A stretch of DNA of 64,000 nt from Prevotella sp. P2-180 (GTDB taxonomy: Bacteria; Bacteroidota; Bacteroidia; Bacteroidales; Bacteroidaceae), in NCBI RefSeq assembly GCF_002251435.1, contig NZ_NPJI01000023.1, positions 1-64,000 on the forward strand, given 5' to 3'. Shown here piece after piece: positions 53,809-63,071 of the stretch. A program made the position numbers and the translations under genes. Each line of letters starts with the position of its first letter. The stretch's first letter is position 1. The notes beneath the pieces are model-generated. The model saw nothing but the letters and a program-made list of their open reading frames with translations. It was not told where the DNA came from and did not search any database.

Positions 53809-54837
53809 TCATTTTATCCCCCTATTGTTTAGTGCCTTTGTGTATTTTGCGGCATTTTGTAGATGTTCGGCATATGTTACGGCAAAGTTGTGTGTTCCTG
53901 AGAAGTCCTCCTTTGCACACATGTATAGATAGTCGTGATGTACATAGTTAAGTACGGCATCTATGCCTGCCACAGAAGCTATTTTTATTGGTCCTGGCGG
54001 CAGTCCTTGGTTTTTGTATGTATTGTAAGGACTGTCTACTGTTAGAAGTTTATGATATATTCTTCTTAGGGCAAAGTCTTTCAGTGCAAACTTTATTGTC
54101 GGGTCAGCTTGCAATGGCATACCTTTTTTCAATCTGTTGAAATACATTCCAGCTATCATGGGTTTCTCTGAATTGTTTGCCGTTTCCTCGTCCACGATGC
54201 TTGCCAGTGTTGCCACTTCATCTTTTGTAAGTCCCATGGCGTTTGCCTTGGTCGTTCTTTCTTCATTCCAGAAGTTGTTGTTTGCCTTTTCCATCTTCTT
54301 CATAAGTTTGTCGAGCGAGATGTTCCAGTACACCTCGTATGTGTCTGGAATGAACAAAGCCATCACTGTGGATGTGTCACAACCGTATTTGTTGCAGAAT
54401 TCCTGATCGGCCAGTTGCTCAGCCACTTCCGCACTGTCGAGCATCAGTTTATGAGCCAACACGGCAGCCAACCGGTCTGTGGTACGCGATTCTGGCATTG
54501 TAAGTTTCACTGGGCTTTGCATACCGTTTTTCATTTTTCTGAACAATGAGAATGTGCTTTCTCCCGGTTCTACAGCATATCGGCCTGTACGTATTTTGTC
54601 GCCATCATAACCAAAGTGTCTTGCCATATTTGAGAAGGCATTCACTGCATGGCTATTCCCTACCTTTTCCAACTTTACGACCACCGAGTCTGTTGTATCG
54701 TCGGCATCAATGTAGATATATTCTGTATTAGACTGTTTCGAGAATTCTGTGAAGAAGAAACAATAGAGCAGAATGGCTATTGCTACCACAACAGCCAACA
54801 CTGCATATACATAAATCTTTGGTCTGAATGTTTTCAT
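53809..54837 (-). CDS. mltG: Endolytic transglycosylase MltG
   Basis: A membrane-bound lytic transglycosylase that cuts nascent glycan strands and sets their length. A single helix (AVLAVVVAIAILLYCFFF) is followed by a LysM-like region and the YceG catalytic domain: FIPDTYEVYW, the catalytic Glu in ASIVDEETAN, MPLQADPTIKFAL, and SPYNTYKNQGLPPGPI. It is 342 aa, normal for the family. Its promoter box lies inside the 3' end of the upstream zinc-ribbon gene. Confidence 0.96.
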   Translation of the reverse strand: MKTFRPKIYVYAVLAVVVAIAILLYCFFFTEFSKQSNTEYIYIDADDTTDSVVVKLEKVGNSHAVNAFSNMARHFGYDGDKIRTGRYAVEPGESTFSLFRKMKNGMQSPVKLTMPESRTTDRLAAVLAHKLMLDSAEVAEQLADQEFCNKYGCDTSTVMALFIPDTYEVYWNISLDKLMKKMEKANNNFWNEERTTKANAMGLTKDEVATLASIVDEETANNSEKPMIAGMYFNRLKKGMPLQADPTIKFALKDFALRRIYHKLLTVDSPYNTYKNQGLPPGPIKIASVAGIDAVLNYVHHDYLYMCAKEDFSGTHNFAVTYAEHLQNAAKYTKALNNRGIK

Positions 54838-54885
54838 TTTCAGGATTGTTTATATATATATTAATGTACGTGCGCGCGTAAAGTA

Positions 54886-54893
54886 CAAAGTTA
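54886..54893 (-). promoter_or_regulatory. -7 box for mltG
   Basis: TAACTTTG on the minus strand, 48 bases before ATG 54837. It overlaps the last codon and stop of the zinc-ribbon gene. Confidence 0.7.
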
Positions 54894-56042
54894 CTGTACA
54901 ATTCGTTGCATATTAAGTTCTGAAATTTTATTGTCGGGCGAAACAGATGCTTTCACCTTGAAGGTGTCCAATGAACTATTAGAGTCGCCGGAGAGTTGTG
55001 TAATTTTGTCTATTGAGAAATTCACTTTAAATGCGAACAAACCATTTCCCCGGTCAATTTTTTCGATTGTCCAGTCGTTGTTTAGTCTGAATTCCACATT
55101 TTCCACATGTGCTTCATTATGAATCTTGTGCATATACTCTATGACATCATTCTTGTTAGCGTTTTCCTTATGCAAAAAACTTGTGAGAATAATGTCGACA
55201 CACGATACAAGTGTAGCCTCATCATTATTTGCCAAAGCGTTGAAGAACGAAGTGAATATCTCACTTATGTTAGCCTTGTCTTCTGCGTTTACCTTTTTCG
55301 AGTCAAGAAGCGTATAAGCGTCATGTGCTTGGTCTATATACATCCCGTCAGCATGTTCGTCTATATATTTCTGATATGCCTCGATGGTGTTTTTCTGTGT
55401 AGCTTCCATCCAGTCTATTGAATCTATTTTCAGTTTTGCCTCCACGTTGTGCAGGCTGTTTGGATAAAGTTGCATATATCTCAAGATGGCAGCCTTAGAA
55501 TTGCTCACCACGGCATTAGTCCAGTCGGAGTCCACTTTTTTTAGCATTTCCAGATGGCTTTGTATAGAGTCACGATGCTCGCTTGGCGCATCTGCATAAA
55601 TGTCTAGATAGTTTTGCAACACAGCCGGTTCGTTACTCATCATTGCATTCTCATAAGCCTCAAGCTCATTTCTCATCTGTGTTGTCTTATAGAAATACAA
55701 GCCCACAAACACCACTGCAAGTGCGATGACAAACGATACGACCCATGGAGTATAAGATTTTTTCTTTTTTTCGTTTTTATTCCCTTCGCCATTAGTGTCG
55801 CTGTTTGGTTCTACAGTTGCAACTTTGTGGGATTGCGAAGGCTCTGATTTTTCAGTATCATTGTTGTTTGTTGAAATCAACGGGCAGTGGCAGTTAGGAC
55901 ATAGGATCTGGTCGTTTAACACGATTTCTCCACATTCCGGACACTTTGTAATCTTACCTTGTATGCCCACACCACAACTTGGGCATGTAGCGGCCTTGTC
56001 ACTAACCTGATGGCCGCATTCAGGACATTTTATTATTGCCAT
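54891..56042 (-). CDS. Double zinc-ribbon, single-pass membrane protein
   Basis: A 383-aa protein with two N-terminal zinc ribbons (CPECG...CPSCG at about 5-23 and CPECG...CPNCH at about 34-51), a charged linker, one helix (WVVSFVIALAVVFVGLYFY, about 100-118), a helical repeat-like domain (about 125-250) and a C-terminal SnoaL/NTF2-like region. The ribbons would be cytoplasmic and the rest periplasmic. Function unknown. It follows the GH25 gene by 53 bases on the same strand. Confidence 0.75.
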   Translation of the reverse strand: MAIIKCPECGHQVSDKAATCPSCGVGIQGKITKCPECGEIVLNDQILCPNCHCPLISTNNNDTEKSEPSQSHKVATVEPNSDTNGEGNKNEKKKKSYTPWVVSFVIALAVVFVGLYFYKTTQMRNELEAYENAMMSNEPAVLQNYLDIYADAPSEHRDSIQSHLEMLKKVDSDWTNAVVSNSKAAILRYMQLYPNSLHNVEAKLKIDSIDWMEATQKNTIEAYQKYIDEHADGMYIDQAHDAYTLLDSKKVNAEDKANISEIFTSFFNALANNDEATLVSCVDIILTSFLHKENANKNDVIEYMHKIHNEAHVENVEFRLNNDWTIEKIDRGNGLFAFKVNFSIDKITQLSGDSNSSLDTFKVKASVSPDNKISELNMQRIVQ

Positions 56043-56095
56043 AATTCTATAAACTGTTTATCTTCATATTTTTGTTTTTTGTTCCAGGTTCTGTA

Positions 56096-56785
56096 TCAGT
56101 GCCTGTAACGTATTTCCTTCAGTCCATGCTTTCCCATAAACCTGCTTTTATCCACATATCCTTTCACTCCTACTATTCTCCCCTTGCAAGTGTACTGCCA
56201 TATTATGTACTCCTTGTCGTCAGCAAGCACAGGTTCCTCGTCTTTATATTGGGCTATCATCAGTGGATATTGCGGTATTTTCCCCACAAGCCACTTGTTG
56301 TAGAAGTTGGTATAAGTGTAGAGAAGAGGTTTCTGCTTGTATGCCTTTTCCACGAGGTCGAGAAACTTCATGAGCGAGTCACAGAAAGCTTCTGTCGACA
56401 GTCCTCCTTTAGTCTCGATATCTATCATAGGTATGAGGTCTTGTTCTCCTGGCCTACATTGTGTCATGAAGTTCTCAAGTTGCTTCACTTGTTCGGTCTT
56501 TGGCCTGTAGAAATGATAGCTTCCGACCTTCAGCCCATGCTTATGGGCCAGTATGATATTGTTTTCATACCTTTCGTCAATGCGGTCTCCTCCCTCGGTG
56601 GCCTTGAGATACACGTAGGCCATCTTTGTGTTTTCACCCACTGTTTCCCAAAACACCTCACCTTGATAGTGGCTAAGATCGATGCCATGTACATGATTGC
56701 AGGTGTCTTCACATTGTTCATACATATTTTGGGCATTTGCGCCCAATGCCAGCCCCAAAAAGGCTGTTAATATCAGTTTTTTCAT
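56096..56785 (-). CDS. Secreted GH25 lysozyme
   Basis: A muramidase of 229 aa that cuts MurNAc-GlcNAc bonds. A signal peptide (LILTAFLGLALGANAQ) precedes the GH25 barrel with HGIDLSHYQG (D36), YVYLKATEGG, and the catalytic D122/E124 in MIDIETKGG. IIWQYTCKGRIVGVKGYVDKSRF is the usual end. ATG 56785 is chosen over 56797 because it starts the signal peptide directly. It is divergent from the C11 peptidase and precedes the zinc-ribbon gene. Confidence 0.94.
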   Translation of the reverse strand: MKKLILTAFLGLALGANAQNMYEQCEDTCNHVHGIDLSHYQGEVFWETVGENTKMAYVYLKATEGGDRIDERYENNIILAHKHGLKVGSYHFYRPKTEQVKQLENFMTQCRPGEQDLIPMIDIETKGGLSTEAFCDSLMKFLDLVEKAYKQKPLLYTYTNFYNKWLVGKIPQYPLMIAQYKDEEPVLADDKEYIIWQYTCKGRIVGVKGYVDKSRFMGKHGLKEIRYRH

Positions 56786-56807
56786 AGTTAATTGCAAAAT
56801 TTAGGTG

Positions 56808-56815
56808 CAAAGATA
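56808..56815 (-). promoter_or_regulatory. -7 box for the GH25 gene
   Basis: TATCTTTG on the minus strand, 22 bases before ATG 56785. It is divergent from the box at 56838-56845. Confidence 0.7.
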
Positions 56816-56837
56816 CAAACTAATAACAAAAAAAGTG

Positions 56838-56845
56838 TATCTTTG
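56838..56845 (+). promoter_or_regulatory. -7 box for the C11 peptidase gene
   Basis: TATCTTTG, 18 bases before ATG 56864. The two divergent boxes have 22 bases between them, the same gap as at the patatin/pepP pair. Confidence 0.7.
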
Positions 56846-56863
56846 CAGAAAAAAGTTTGAGAA

Positions 56864-58036
56864 ATGAAATATTTATTAACCCTAATAGCAGGATTATTGC
56901 TCTTTACTTCATGTAAAGACGACAAGAAGGATGATAATTCTTCCATTTGCCAGCGCACTCTGATATGCTACGTCTGTGGTGACAACAATCTCTCATCTGA
57001 TGCCAAGGAGAACATAACAAGCCTTATTCTTCAAGGCTCAAAGGAAATAGGAAAAGATAATATGATTGTTGTGGTGGTCGATAACCAGAAGACTAATCCA
57101 ACACTCATACATGTAAGAAACGGTGAATACACTAAATCAGAACCATACGAAACTGATTTTTACATGACCGACCCAGAAAAGATGAGGCAAATTCTTACCT
57201 ATATCATGAACGAGTACAAGTCAAACAGCTATGCCCTGTTGCTTTGGGGACATTCTACCGGATGGATGATGGAGCGCGACACGATTGCATACGCGAATAC
57301 AAGAGGCTACGGTCCGGACAATATTGGCGAGACCGGTTCCGGCATAAACAAATGGATTAACTATACAGCGATGGCCAACGTCTTCTCCCAGCTTCCGGCA
57401 AAGTTCGACGTCATCATTGGCGATGTCTGCCTCCTGCAATGCGTGGAGATAGCCTATGAGTTGCGCAACTACACAAATTATATCGTAGGAGCTCCTTCTG
57501 AAGTGCCAGGCTACGGACTGCCATACGACTCTGTAATAAAATACATGTTTGGCTCAAGCGAAGAGGACTACAAGGTTCTTGCAAATGCCATTTACAACAA
57601 TACAAAAGGCAGCTACCAAGTACCAACATCAGTAGTCAAGACATCAGCACTTGAAGACCTTCGCCAAGCCACACTTTCACTCGTGAAGTCGGGCAAATTG
57701 GAGGCAGAGCATTGTAATTTCAATGATGTAATATACTATTTTAGGTTTGAAGGTTGCCCTATTATGTATGACATGCAGAACATCATGCTCAAAAACCTCG
57801 ATGAAGGCAGCTATACGGAATGGAAGAAAGCCTTTGACAATGCCGTGGTATATAGGGTGGCAGGCAGCCAGTGGAATACCCTCTATCCGTCAATATTCAA
57901 CGACTTCACAGTTTCCGAGGAGAACTATGGCGGTCTGAGCATGTTTGTACCTAATACAGTATACAACACTATGTATACATACAAGCCCAACGACGACATA
58001 CGCCATTACGAATGGAACATTTGGAACAATGAATAA
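56864..58036 (+). CDS. Clostripain-related (C11) cysteine peptidase lipoprotein
   Basis: A 390-aa cell-surface or periplasmic peptidase of the C11 family, which usually cleaves after Arg or Lys. The signal peptide ends LLLFTSC (C17), so it is a lipoprotein. The catalytic pair is H130 in LLLWGHSTGW and C189 in IIGDVCLLQCVEIAYEL. The domain opening ICYVCGDNNLSSDAKEN is typical. The glnS gene follows 35 bases downstream with no box between, so co-transcription is likely. Confidence 0.9.
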   Translation: MKYLLTLIAGLLLFTSCKDDKKDDNSSICQRTLICYVCGDNNLSSDAKENITSLILQGSKEIGKDNMIVVVVDNQKTNPTLIHVRNGEYTKSEPYETDFYMTDPEKMRQILTYIMNEYKSNSYALLLWGHSTGWMMERDTIAYANTRGYGPDNIGETGSGINKWINYTAMANVFSQLPAKFDVIIGDVCLLQCVEIAYELRNYTNYIVGAPSEVPGYGLPYDSVIKYMFGSSEEDYKVLANAIYNNTKGSYQVPTSVVKTSALEDLRQATLSLVKSGKLEAEHCNFNDVIYYFRFEGCPIMYDMQNIMLKNLDEGSYTEWKKAFDNAVVYRVAGSQWNTLYPSIFNDFTVSEENYGGLSMFVPNTVYNTMYTYKPNDDIRHYEWNIWNNE

Positions 58037-58071
58037 CAGTTTTTGCTAACGAGATATAAAACAGACACACA

Positions 58072-59787
58072 ATGGAAGAAAAGAAAATCAACGAAGGCGA
58101 AGAGAAGAAAAGCCTTAGCTTTGTAGAACAAATGGTCGAGAAAGACCTTGAAGAAGGAAAGAATGCCGGTAGGATTCAGACTCGTTTCCCACCAGAGCCA
58201 AACGGATATATACACATCGGACACGCAAAGGCCATATGCATGGACTTTGGAGTAGCCGAGAAGTACAATGGTGTCTGCAACCTCCGATTCGACGATACCA
58301 ACCCGTCGAAGGAAGACACCGAATACGTAGACTCCATCCTCCACGACATACAGTGGCTTGGATTCAAGTGGGGCAACGTATATTACGCATCCGACTATTT
58401 CCAGCAGCTTTGGGACTTTGCCGTATGGATGATAAAGAAAGGTCTCGCCTACATCGACGAACAGACCTCAGAACAGATAGCACAACAAAAGGGCACACCT
58501 ACCACCCCGGGTACCGCAAGTCCTTACCGCGACCGACCGGTAGAAGAGAGCCTGAAACTATTTGAACAGATGAATACACCCGAAGCCGTTGAGGGCTCCA
58601 TGGTGCTTAGGGCGAAGATGGACATGGCAAACCCGAACATGCACTTCCGTGACCCAGTGATGTACCGCATCATCCACACACCTCATCACCGCACAGGCAC
58701 ACAATGGCACGCCTACCCCATGTATGACTTCGCCCATGGCCAAAGCGACTTTTTCGAAGGTGTCACCCACTCCATCTGTACGCTTGAGTTCGTTCCCCAT
58801 CGTCCTCTCTACGACAAGTTCATCGACCTTTTGAAAGAGATGCGTGGCGAGACAGCCGACATTAACGACAACCGCCCCCGCCAGATAGAGTTCAATCGTC
58901 TGAACCTCACATATACCGTGATGAGCAAGCGCAAGCTCCACCAGCTGGTAGATGAGAAATTGGTACGAGGCTGGGACGACCCACGAATGCCTACGGTATG
59001 CGGTATGCGTCGACGTGGCTATTCAGCCCAGAGTATCAGAAACTTCATCGACTCTATAGGATATACAAAGTTTGACGCTCTCAACGACTATGCCCTTCTG
59101 GAAGCAGCCGTTCGCGACGATCTTAACAAGAAGGCATGCAGGGTGTCAGCCGTACTCAACCCAGTAAAACTTATCCTCACCAACTACCCGGAAGGACAGT
59201 CAGAGGAGCTTGAGGCCATAAACAATCCAGAGAATGAAGCAGACGGAAGCCATACCATCACCTTCAGCCGCGAACTATGGATTGAGCGCGACGACTTCAT
59301 GGAAGACGCACCAAAGAAGTTCTTCAGACTTTCACCTGGAAAGGAAGTAAGACTGAAAAACGCATATATAATAAAATGCACTGGATGCAAAAAAGACGAT
59401 GAAGGCAACGTGACAGAGATATATGCCGAGTACGACCCACTGAGCAGGAGCGGTATGGAAGGAGCCAACAGAAAAGTGAAAGGCACCCTCCACTGGCTCA
59501 GCGTCAACCACTGCCAAAAGGCAGAGGTACGCCTTTACGACCGACTGTTCAACGTAGAAAACCCATCAGCCGACGATAGAGACTTCCACGACCTTCTCAA
59601 CCCCGAGTCGCTAAAAGTGCTCAACAACTGTTATGTCGAGAACTATCTCTCAGAAAAGAAGGCTGGTGATTTTCTGCAGTTCCAGCGCATAGGCTATTTC
59701 ACATTAGACCCAGACACCACACCCGGCCACTTGGTATTCAACCGTACAGTTGGCCTTAAGGACACATGGGCAAAGATTAACAAATAA
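58072..59787 (+). CDS. glnS: Glutaminyl-tRNA synthetase
   Basis: A class I synthetase charging tRNA-Gln. The HIGH motif is in FPPEPNGYIHIGHAKAI, the KMSKS-like motif is VMSKRKL, and the RFDDTNP and HPLYDKF-like regions match. The C-terminal anticodon-binding beta-barrels start near residue 340. At 571 aa it has the normal size. Having GlnRS implies direct charging, as in Bacteroidota. The TPR gene starts directly after its stop. Confidence 0.97.
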   Translation: MEEKKINEGEEKKSLSFVEQMVEKDLEEGKNAGRIQTRFPPEPNGYIHIGHAKAICMDFGVAEKYNGVCNLRFDDTNPSKEDTEYVDSILHDIQWLGFKWGNVYYASDYFQQLWDFAVWMIKKGLAYIDEQTSEQIAQQKGTPTTPGTASPYRDRPVEESLKLFEQMNTPEAVEGSMVLRAKMDMANPNMHFRDPVMYRIIHTPHHRTGTQWHAYPMYDFAHGQSDFFEGVTHSICTLEFVPHRPLYDKFIDLLKEMRGETADINDNRPRQIEFNRLNLTYTVMSKRKLHQLVDEKLVRGWDDPRMPTVCGMRRRGYSAQSIRNFIDSIGYTKFDALNDYALLEAAVRDDLNKKACRVSAVLNPVKLILTNYPEGQSEELEAINNPENEADGSHTITFSRELWIERDDFMEDAPKKFFRLSPGKEVRLKNAYIIKCTGCKKDDEGNVTEIYAEYDPLSRSGMEGANRKVKGTLHWLSVNHCQKAEVRLYDRLFNVENPSADDRDFHDLLNPESLKVLNNCYVENYLSEKKAGDFLQFQRIGYFTLDPDTTPGHLVFNRTVGLKDTWAKINK

Positions 59788-61209
59788 ATGCAAATAGACG
59801 AAGAGTATTTCAAAAGCGATGACTTCAAGGAACTCTTGAAGTCTTACGAGATGTCTGTCAAGTCAGGACAACCAATTTTTATGGATGTCGATGACTTGAC
59901 AGACCTTATCGACTATTATAACCTCATGCACATGGACAAGGAGGCGGAAGAGACTGCAAACTATGCCCTTTCGCTATATCCAGGCGCATCAGGTCCCATC
60001 ACCTATTTGGTAAGAAGATTCATAGACAGGGATGATCTCTCTGCAGCGGAAGAACTTGCAGAGGAAGTGGAAGACAAGGATATAGAGTACAAATTCATTA
60101 AAGCAGAAATATACCTGGCCCAAAACCAAGGCCATGAAGCTAATGATATTTTGGAAGATGCCATTCGGTGTGCCGACGAGGACGATGTGGACAACTGCAT
60201 CCTCGACGCTTTAAATATTTTCGTAGACTATGGTTATTTTGACTTGGCCAAAGAGTGGCTGGACAAAGTGAAAGACATAGACAGCGAGGACTTCTATGAA
60301 ATGAGTATAAAGATACACAGTGCCATCGGTAATGTTGACAAGGCTGAAAAAATCATCAACAAGCTGATAGACAGTAATCCATATAACGAAAAATACTGGA
60401 ACATGCTGTCATACGTTCAGTTCGTCAACGGCAAGTTTGCCGATGCGCTCACAAGTAGCGAATACTCACTTGCCGCCAGCCCCAACAATCCTGGAGGCTT
60501 ATCCTGCAAGGCACAAGCTCTGGTAAAGTTGTTCCAATACAAAGAGGCAATCAAATACTATAGTCTGTATTTCGAAATTTACCCTTTAGATGCCAACTGC
60601 CTCGTCCAGATAGGCTTCTGTCACATTAATCTGTCAAATTACCAACAGGCCATCAATGCATTTTCCAGTGCGCTTGCCAATGTCACCGACGACCCGGAGC
60701 TGCAGTGCACCATCTACGACAATCTTTCTTTAGCCTATAGTCACCTTGGTGAAAAAGAAAAAGCCTTGGAGATGATAAACAAGCTCAAGACGTATACAAA
60801 TTATGTCGATCATCTCCACATCATGCTCCTTGAAGGTTATATACTTCTCGAGGCAGGAGACAAGGAGGGTCTTAAGATATTAAGCGAACTTCTTGATGAA
60901 TGCTCCTACGATGCATTATACGTGTTGAAGGTTAGCGTTGTGCTTTACGAAAACCATCTTTGGAAGTCAGCATATACTCTAATGCAAACCAAGTTCCCCT
61001 TTGATACCAAAGACTATGGCCATTCATATTTCGCCCTCTACTGCTTTGAATTGGGAAAGGACGAGGAATTTCTTAAATATCTGAAGATGGGCGTAGAGTT
61101 AAATCCAGAAGAAGCTGAATTATCCCTTAGGCATCTCTTCCCGGAAGGAATGCGACCAGAAAACTATTATGAATTTATAATAAATCTGAAGAATAAATAC
61201 AAAAAATGA
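59788..61209 (+). CDS. TPR-repeat protein
   Basis: A 473-aa soluble protein with about ten helical repeats of TPR type, for example NPYNEKYWNMLSYVQFVNGK and DDPELQCTIYDNLSLAYSHL. No signal peptide or membrane helix is seen, so it is probably a cytoplasmic scaffold. The acidic composition is high. It begins right at the glnS stop (TAA then ATG) and overlaps the dedA-like gene by 4 bases, so all three are coupled. The partner is unknown. Confidence 0.85.
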   Translation: MQIDEEYFKSDDFKELLKSYEMSVKSGQPIFMDVDDLTDLIDYYNLMHMDKEAEETANYALSLYPGASGPITYLVRRFIDRDDLSAAEELAEEVEDKDIEYKFIKAEIYLAQNQGHEANDILEDAIRCADEDDVDNCILDALNIFVDYGYFDLAKEWLDKVKDIDSEDFYEMSIKIHSAIGNVDKAEKIINKLIDSNPYNEKYWNMLSYVQFVNGKFADALTSSEYSLAASPNNPGGLSCKAQALVKLFQYKEAIKYYSLYFEIYPLDANCLVQIGFCHINLSNYQQAINAFSSALANVTDDPELQCTIYDNLSLAYSHLGEKEKALEMINKLKTYTNYVDHLHIMLLEGYILLEAGDKEGLKILSELLDECSYDALYVLKVSVVLYENHLWKSAYTLMQTKFPFDTKDYGHSYFALYCFELGKDEEFLKYLKMGVELNPEEAELSLRHLFPEGMRPENYYEFIINLKNKYKK

Positions 61210-61835
61210 ACTTATCATCATTATTAAGTAATCTGAATTACGGAACCATACTGTTTCTCATGCTTATTGAGAGCACTGTGATACCATTTCCATCTGAAGT
61301 GGTGGTGGCACCGGCAGCCTACCATGCAGCCGCTGGATACCAGAACGTGTTTCTTGTGGTTCTCTTCGCCACCATTGGAGCCGACCTTGGAGCTGCCATA
61401 AACTATGCAGCCGCCTACTATCTTGGCAGGCCATTGATATACAAGTTTGCACGCAGCCGCTGGGGAAAAATGTGTCTGCTAAATGAAGAAAAGGTAGAGA
61501 GAAGCGAAAAGTATTTTGCCGACCATGGAGTCGTTGCAACCCTTACCGGCCGACTTCTTCCGGTGATACGCCAGCTCATCTCGGTACCAGCCGGACTGGC
61601 AAAGATGCATTTCGGCAAATTCATCCTCTACACCACCATAGGAGCTGGAGTATGGAACACTATTCTGGCTGCTTTGGGATGGTATCTCCACTCAATAGTG
61701 CCCGAGGCGCAACTTCAGTCGAAAATTGACGAGTATTCTGAATATATAAAGATTGTCATCATTGCATTATTCCTGATTGTAGTGGCATTTTTCACAATAA
61801 AAACGATAATAAAGAAACAAAAAAAGGCAGTTTGA
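61206..61835 (+). CDS. DedA-family membrane protein
   Basis: A 209-aa inner-membrane protein of the DedA/VTT family with four to five helices and the motifs ESTVIPFPSEVVVAPAAYHA and TGRLLPVIRQLISVPAGLAKM. Members flip undecaprenyl phosphate or phosphatidylethanolamine across the membrane. The ATG overlaps the TPR gene stop (ATGA). It ends in a basic tail. Confidence 0.92.
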   Translation: MNLSSLLSNLNYGTILFLMLIESTVIPFPSEVVVAPAAYHAAAGYQNVFLVVLFATIGADLGAAINYAAAYYLGRPLIYKFARSRWGKMCLLNEEKVERSEKYFADHGVVATLTGRLLPVIRQLISVPAGLAKMHFGKFILYTTIGAGVWNTILAALGWYLHSIVPEAQLQSKIDEYSEYIKIVIIALFLIVVAFFTIKTIIKKQKKAV

Positions 61836-61878
61836 AAAAAATGCTGCAATAATATTTGGAGTAATAAATAAAAGTTAG

Positions 61879-61886
61879 TATTTTTG
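61879..61886 (+). promoter_or_regulatory. -7 box for manC-gmd
   Basis: TATTTTTG with TTTG at 61855-61858, 20 bases upstream: a full promoter. ATG 61912 is 25 bases downstream. Confidence 0.75.
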
Positions 61887-61911
61887 CACATTATGTAAAT
61901 ATCTGATTATT

Positions 61912-62979
61912 ATGGCACAAATTATGAATCATTTAGTGATTATGGCCGGAGGTGTCGGAAGCAGATTCTGGCCTATGAGTACAGACGAAATGCCCAAACA
62001 GTTCATTGATGTATTAGGTGTTGGCAAGTCTCTGTTACAAATGACCGTGGAACGTTTCAGCGGCATCTGCGATATTGACAAGACATGGATAGTGACTAAC
62101 AGGAAGTATGTAGACATAGTAAAGAAGCAATTGCCCGAACTTCCTGAAAACCATATACTCTGTGAACCCTGCCGTCGAAATACAGCCCCATGCATAGCAT
62201 ACGTCAGTTGGCGAATAAAGGCCGTTGACCCCAAAGCCAATATTGTGGTATCTCCAAGCGACCACATCGTTACCGATACAACGGAGTTTAAGCGTGTAAT
62301 AAAAGACTGCCTGAGGTTTACCGGCGAGACAGACGCCATCGTAACACTCGGCATAAAACCCTCAAGACCAGAAACAGGCTATGGATATATTCAGGCCGAC
62401 CTTTCCTCAAGTTCGCTTAGAAACAAGGAGATATTCAGAGTAGATTCATTCCGCGAAAAGCCAGACAAAGAAACCGCTAGTCAATATGTTCAGAAAAACA
62501 ACTATTTCTGGAACTCTGGAATATTCCTCTGGAGCGTAAGTACCATTGTAAACGCATTCAGGGTATACCAACCTACCATGTCAAGGATTTTCGAATCTCT
62601 ACTGCCCGTTTACGGCACCGGGAAGGAACAAGAGGAAATAGACCGCCTGTTCCCTACGTGCCAAAGCATATCCGTCGACTATGCCATTATGGAAAAGGCG
62701 GAAGAGATTTTCGTATGTCCTGCCGACTTCGGTTGGAGCGACCTCGGTACATGGGGTTCACTGCTTTTGCAAACAAAGAAAGACCTCTATGGCAACGGAT
62801 GCATTGGCAACAACATAAATATGTTTGAGTCAACAAACTGTATGGTACACACCATGCAGGAGAAAAAGGTAATCATTCAGGGACTCGACGGGTATATAGT
62901 TGCAGAAAACGAAAACACACTTCTCATTTGCAAGCTATCGGAGGAACAACGGATAAAACAGTTTACAGGACAGAACTAA
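61912..62979 (+). CDS. manC: Mannose-1-phosphate guanylyltransferase
   Basis: It makes GDP-mannose from mannose-1-phosphate and GTP. The 355-aa protein has the signature VIMAGGVGSRFWPMSTDEMPKQF, the sugar-site FWNSGIFLWS, and FGWSDLGTWGSL. It lacks the C-terminal phosphomannose isomerase domain of bifunctional ManC/AlgA. ATG 61912 is used; ATG 61924 (MNHLVIMAGG) is equally plausible. gmd follows 92 bases later, so the pair feeds GDP-fucose or related 6-deoxyhexoses. Confidence 0.95.
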   Translation: MAQIMNHLVIMAGGVGSRFWPMSTDEMPKQFIDVLGVGKSLLQMTVERFSGICDIDKTWIVTNRKYVDIVKKQLPELPENHILCEPCRRNTAPCIAYVSWRIKAVDPKANIVVSPSDHIVTDTTEFKRVIKDCLRFTGETDAIVTLGIKPSRPETGYGYIQADLSSSSLRNKEIFRVDSFREKPDKETASQYVQKNNYFWNSGIFLWSVSTIVNAFRVYQPTMSRIFESLLPVYGTGKEQEEIDRLFPTCQSISVDYAIMEKAEEIFVCPADFGWSDLGTWGSLLLQTKKDLYGNGCIGNNINMFESTNCMVHTMQEKKVIIQGLDGYIVAENENTLLICKLSEEQRIKQFTGQN

Positions 62980-63071
62980 GGAGTTAAGACTCTTCATTAA
63001 CTTCATCACTTCCAAAAGTAAGGTAAACATAAACTTGAATAATATTAATAAGGACACAAGAAAAAGAAAAA

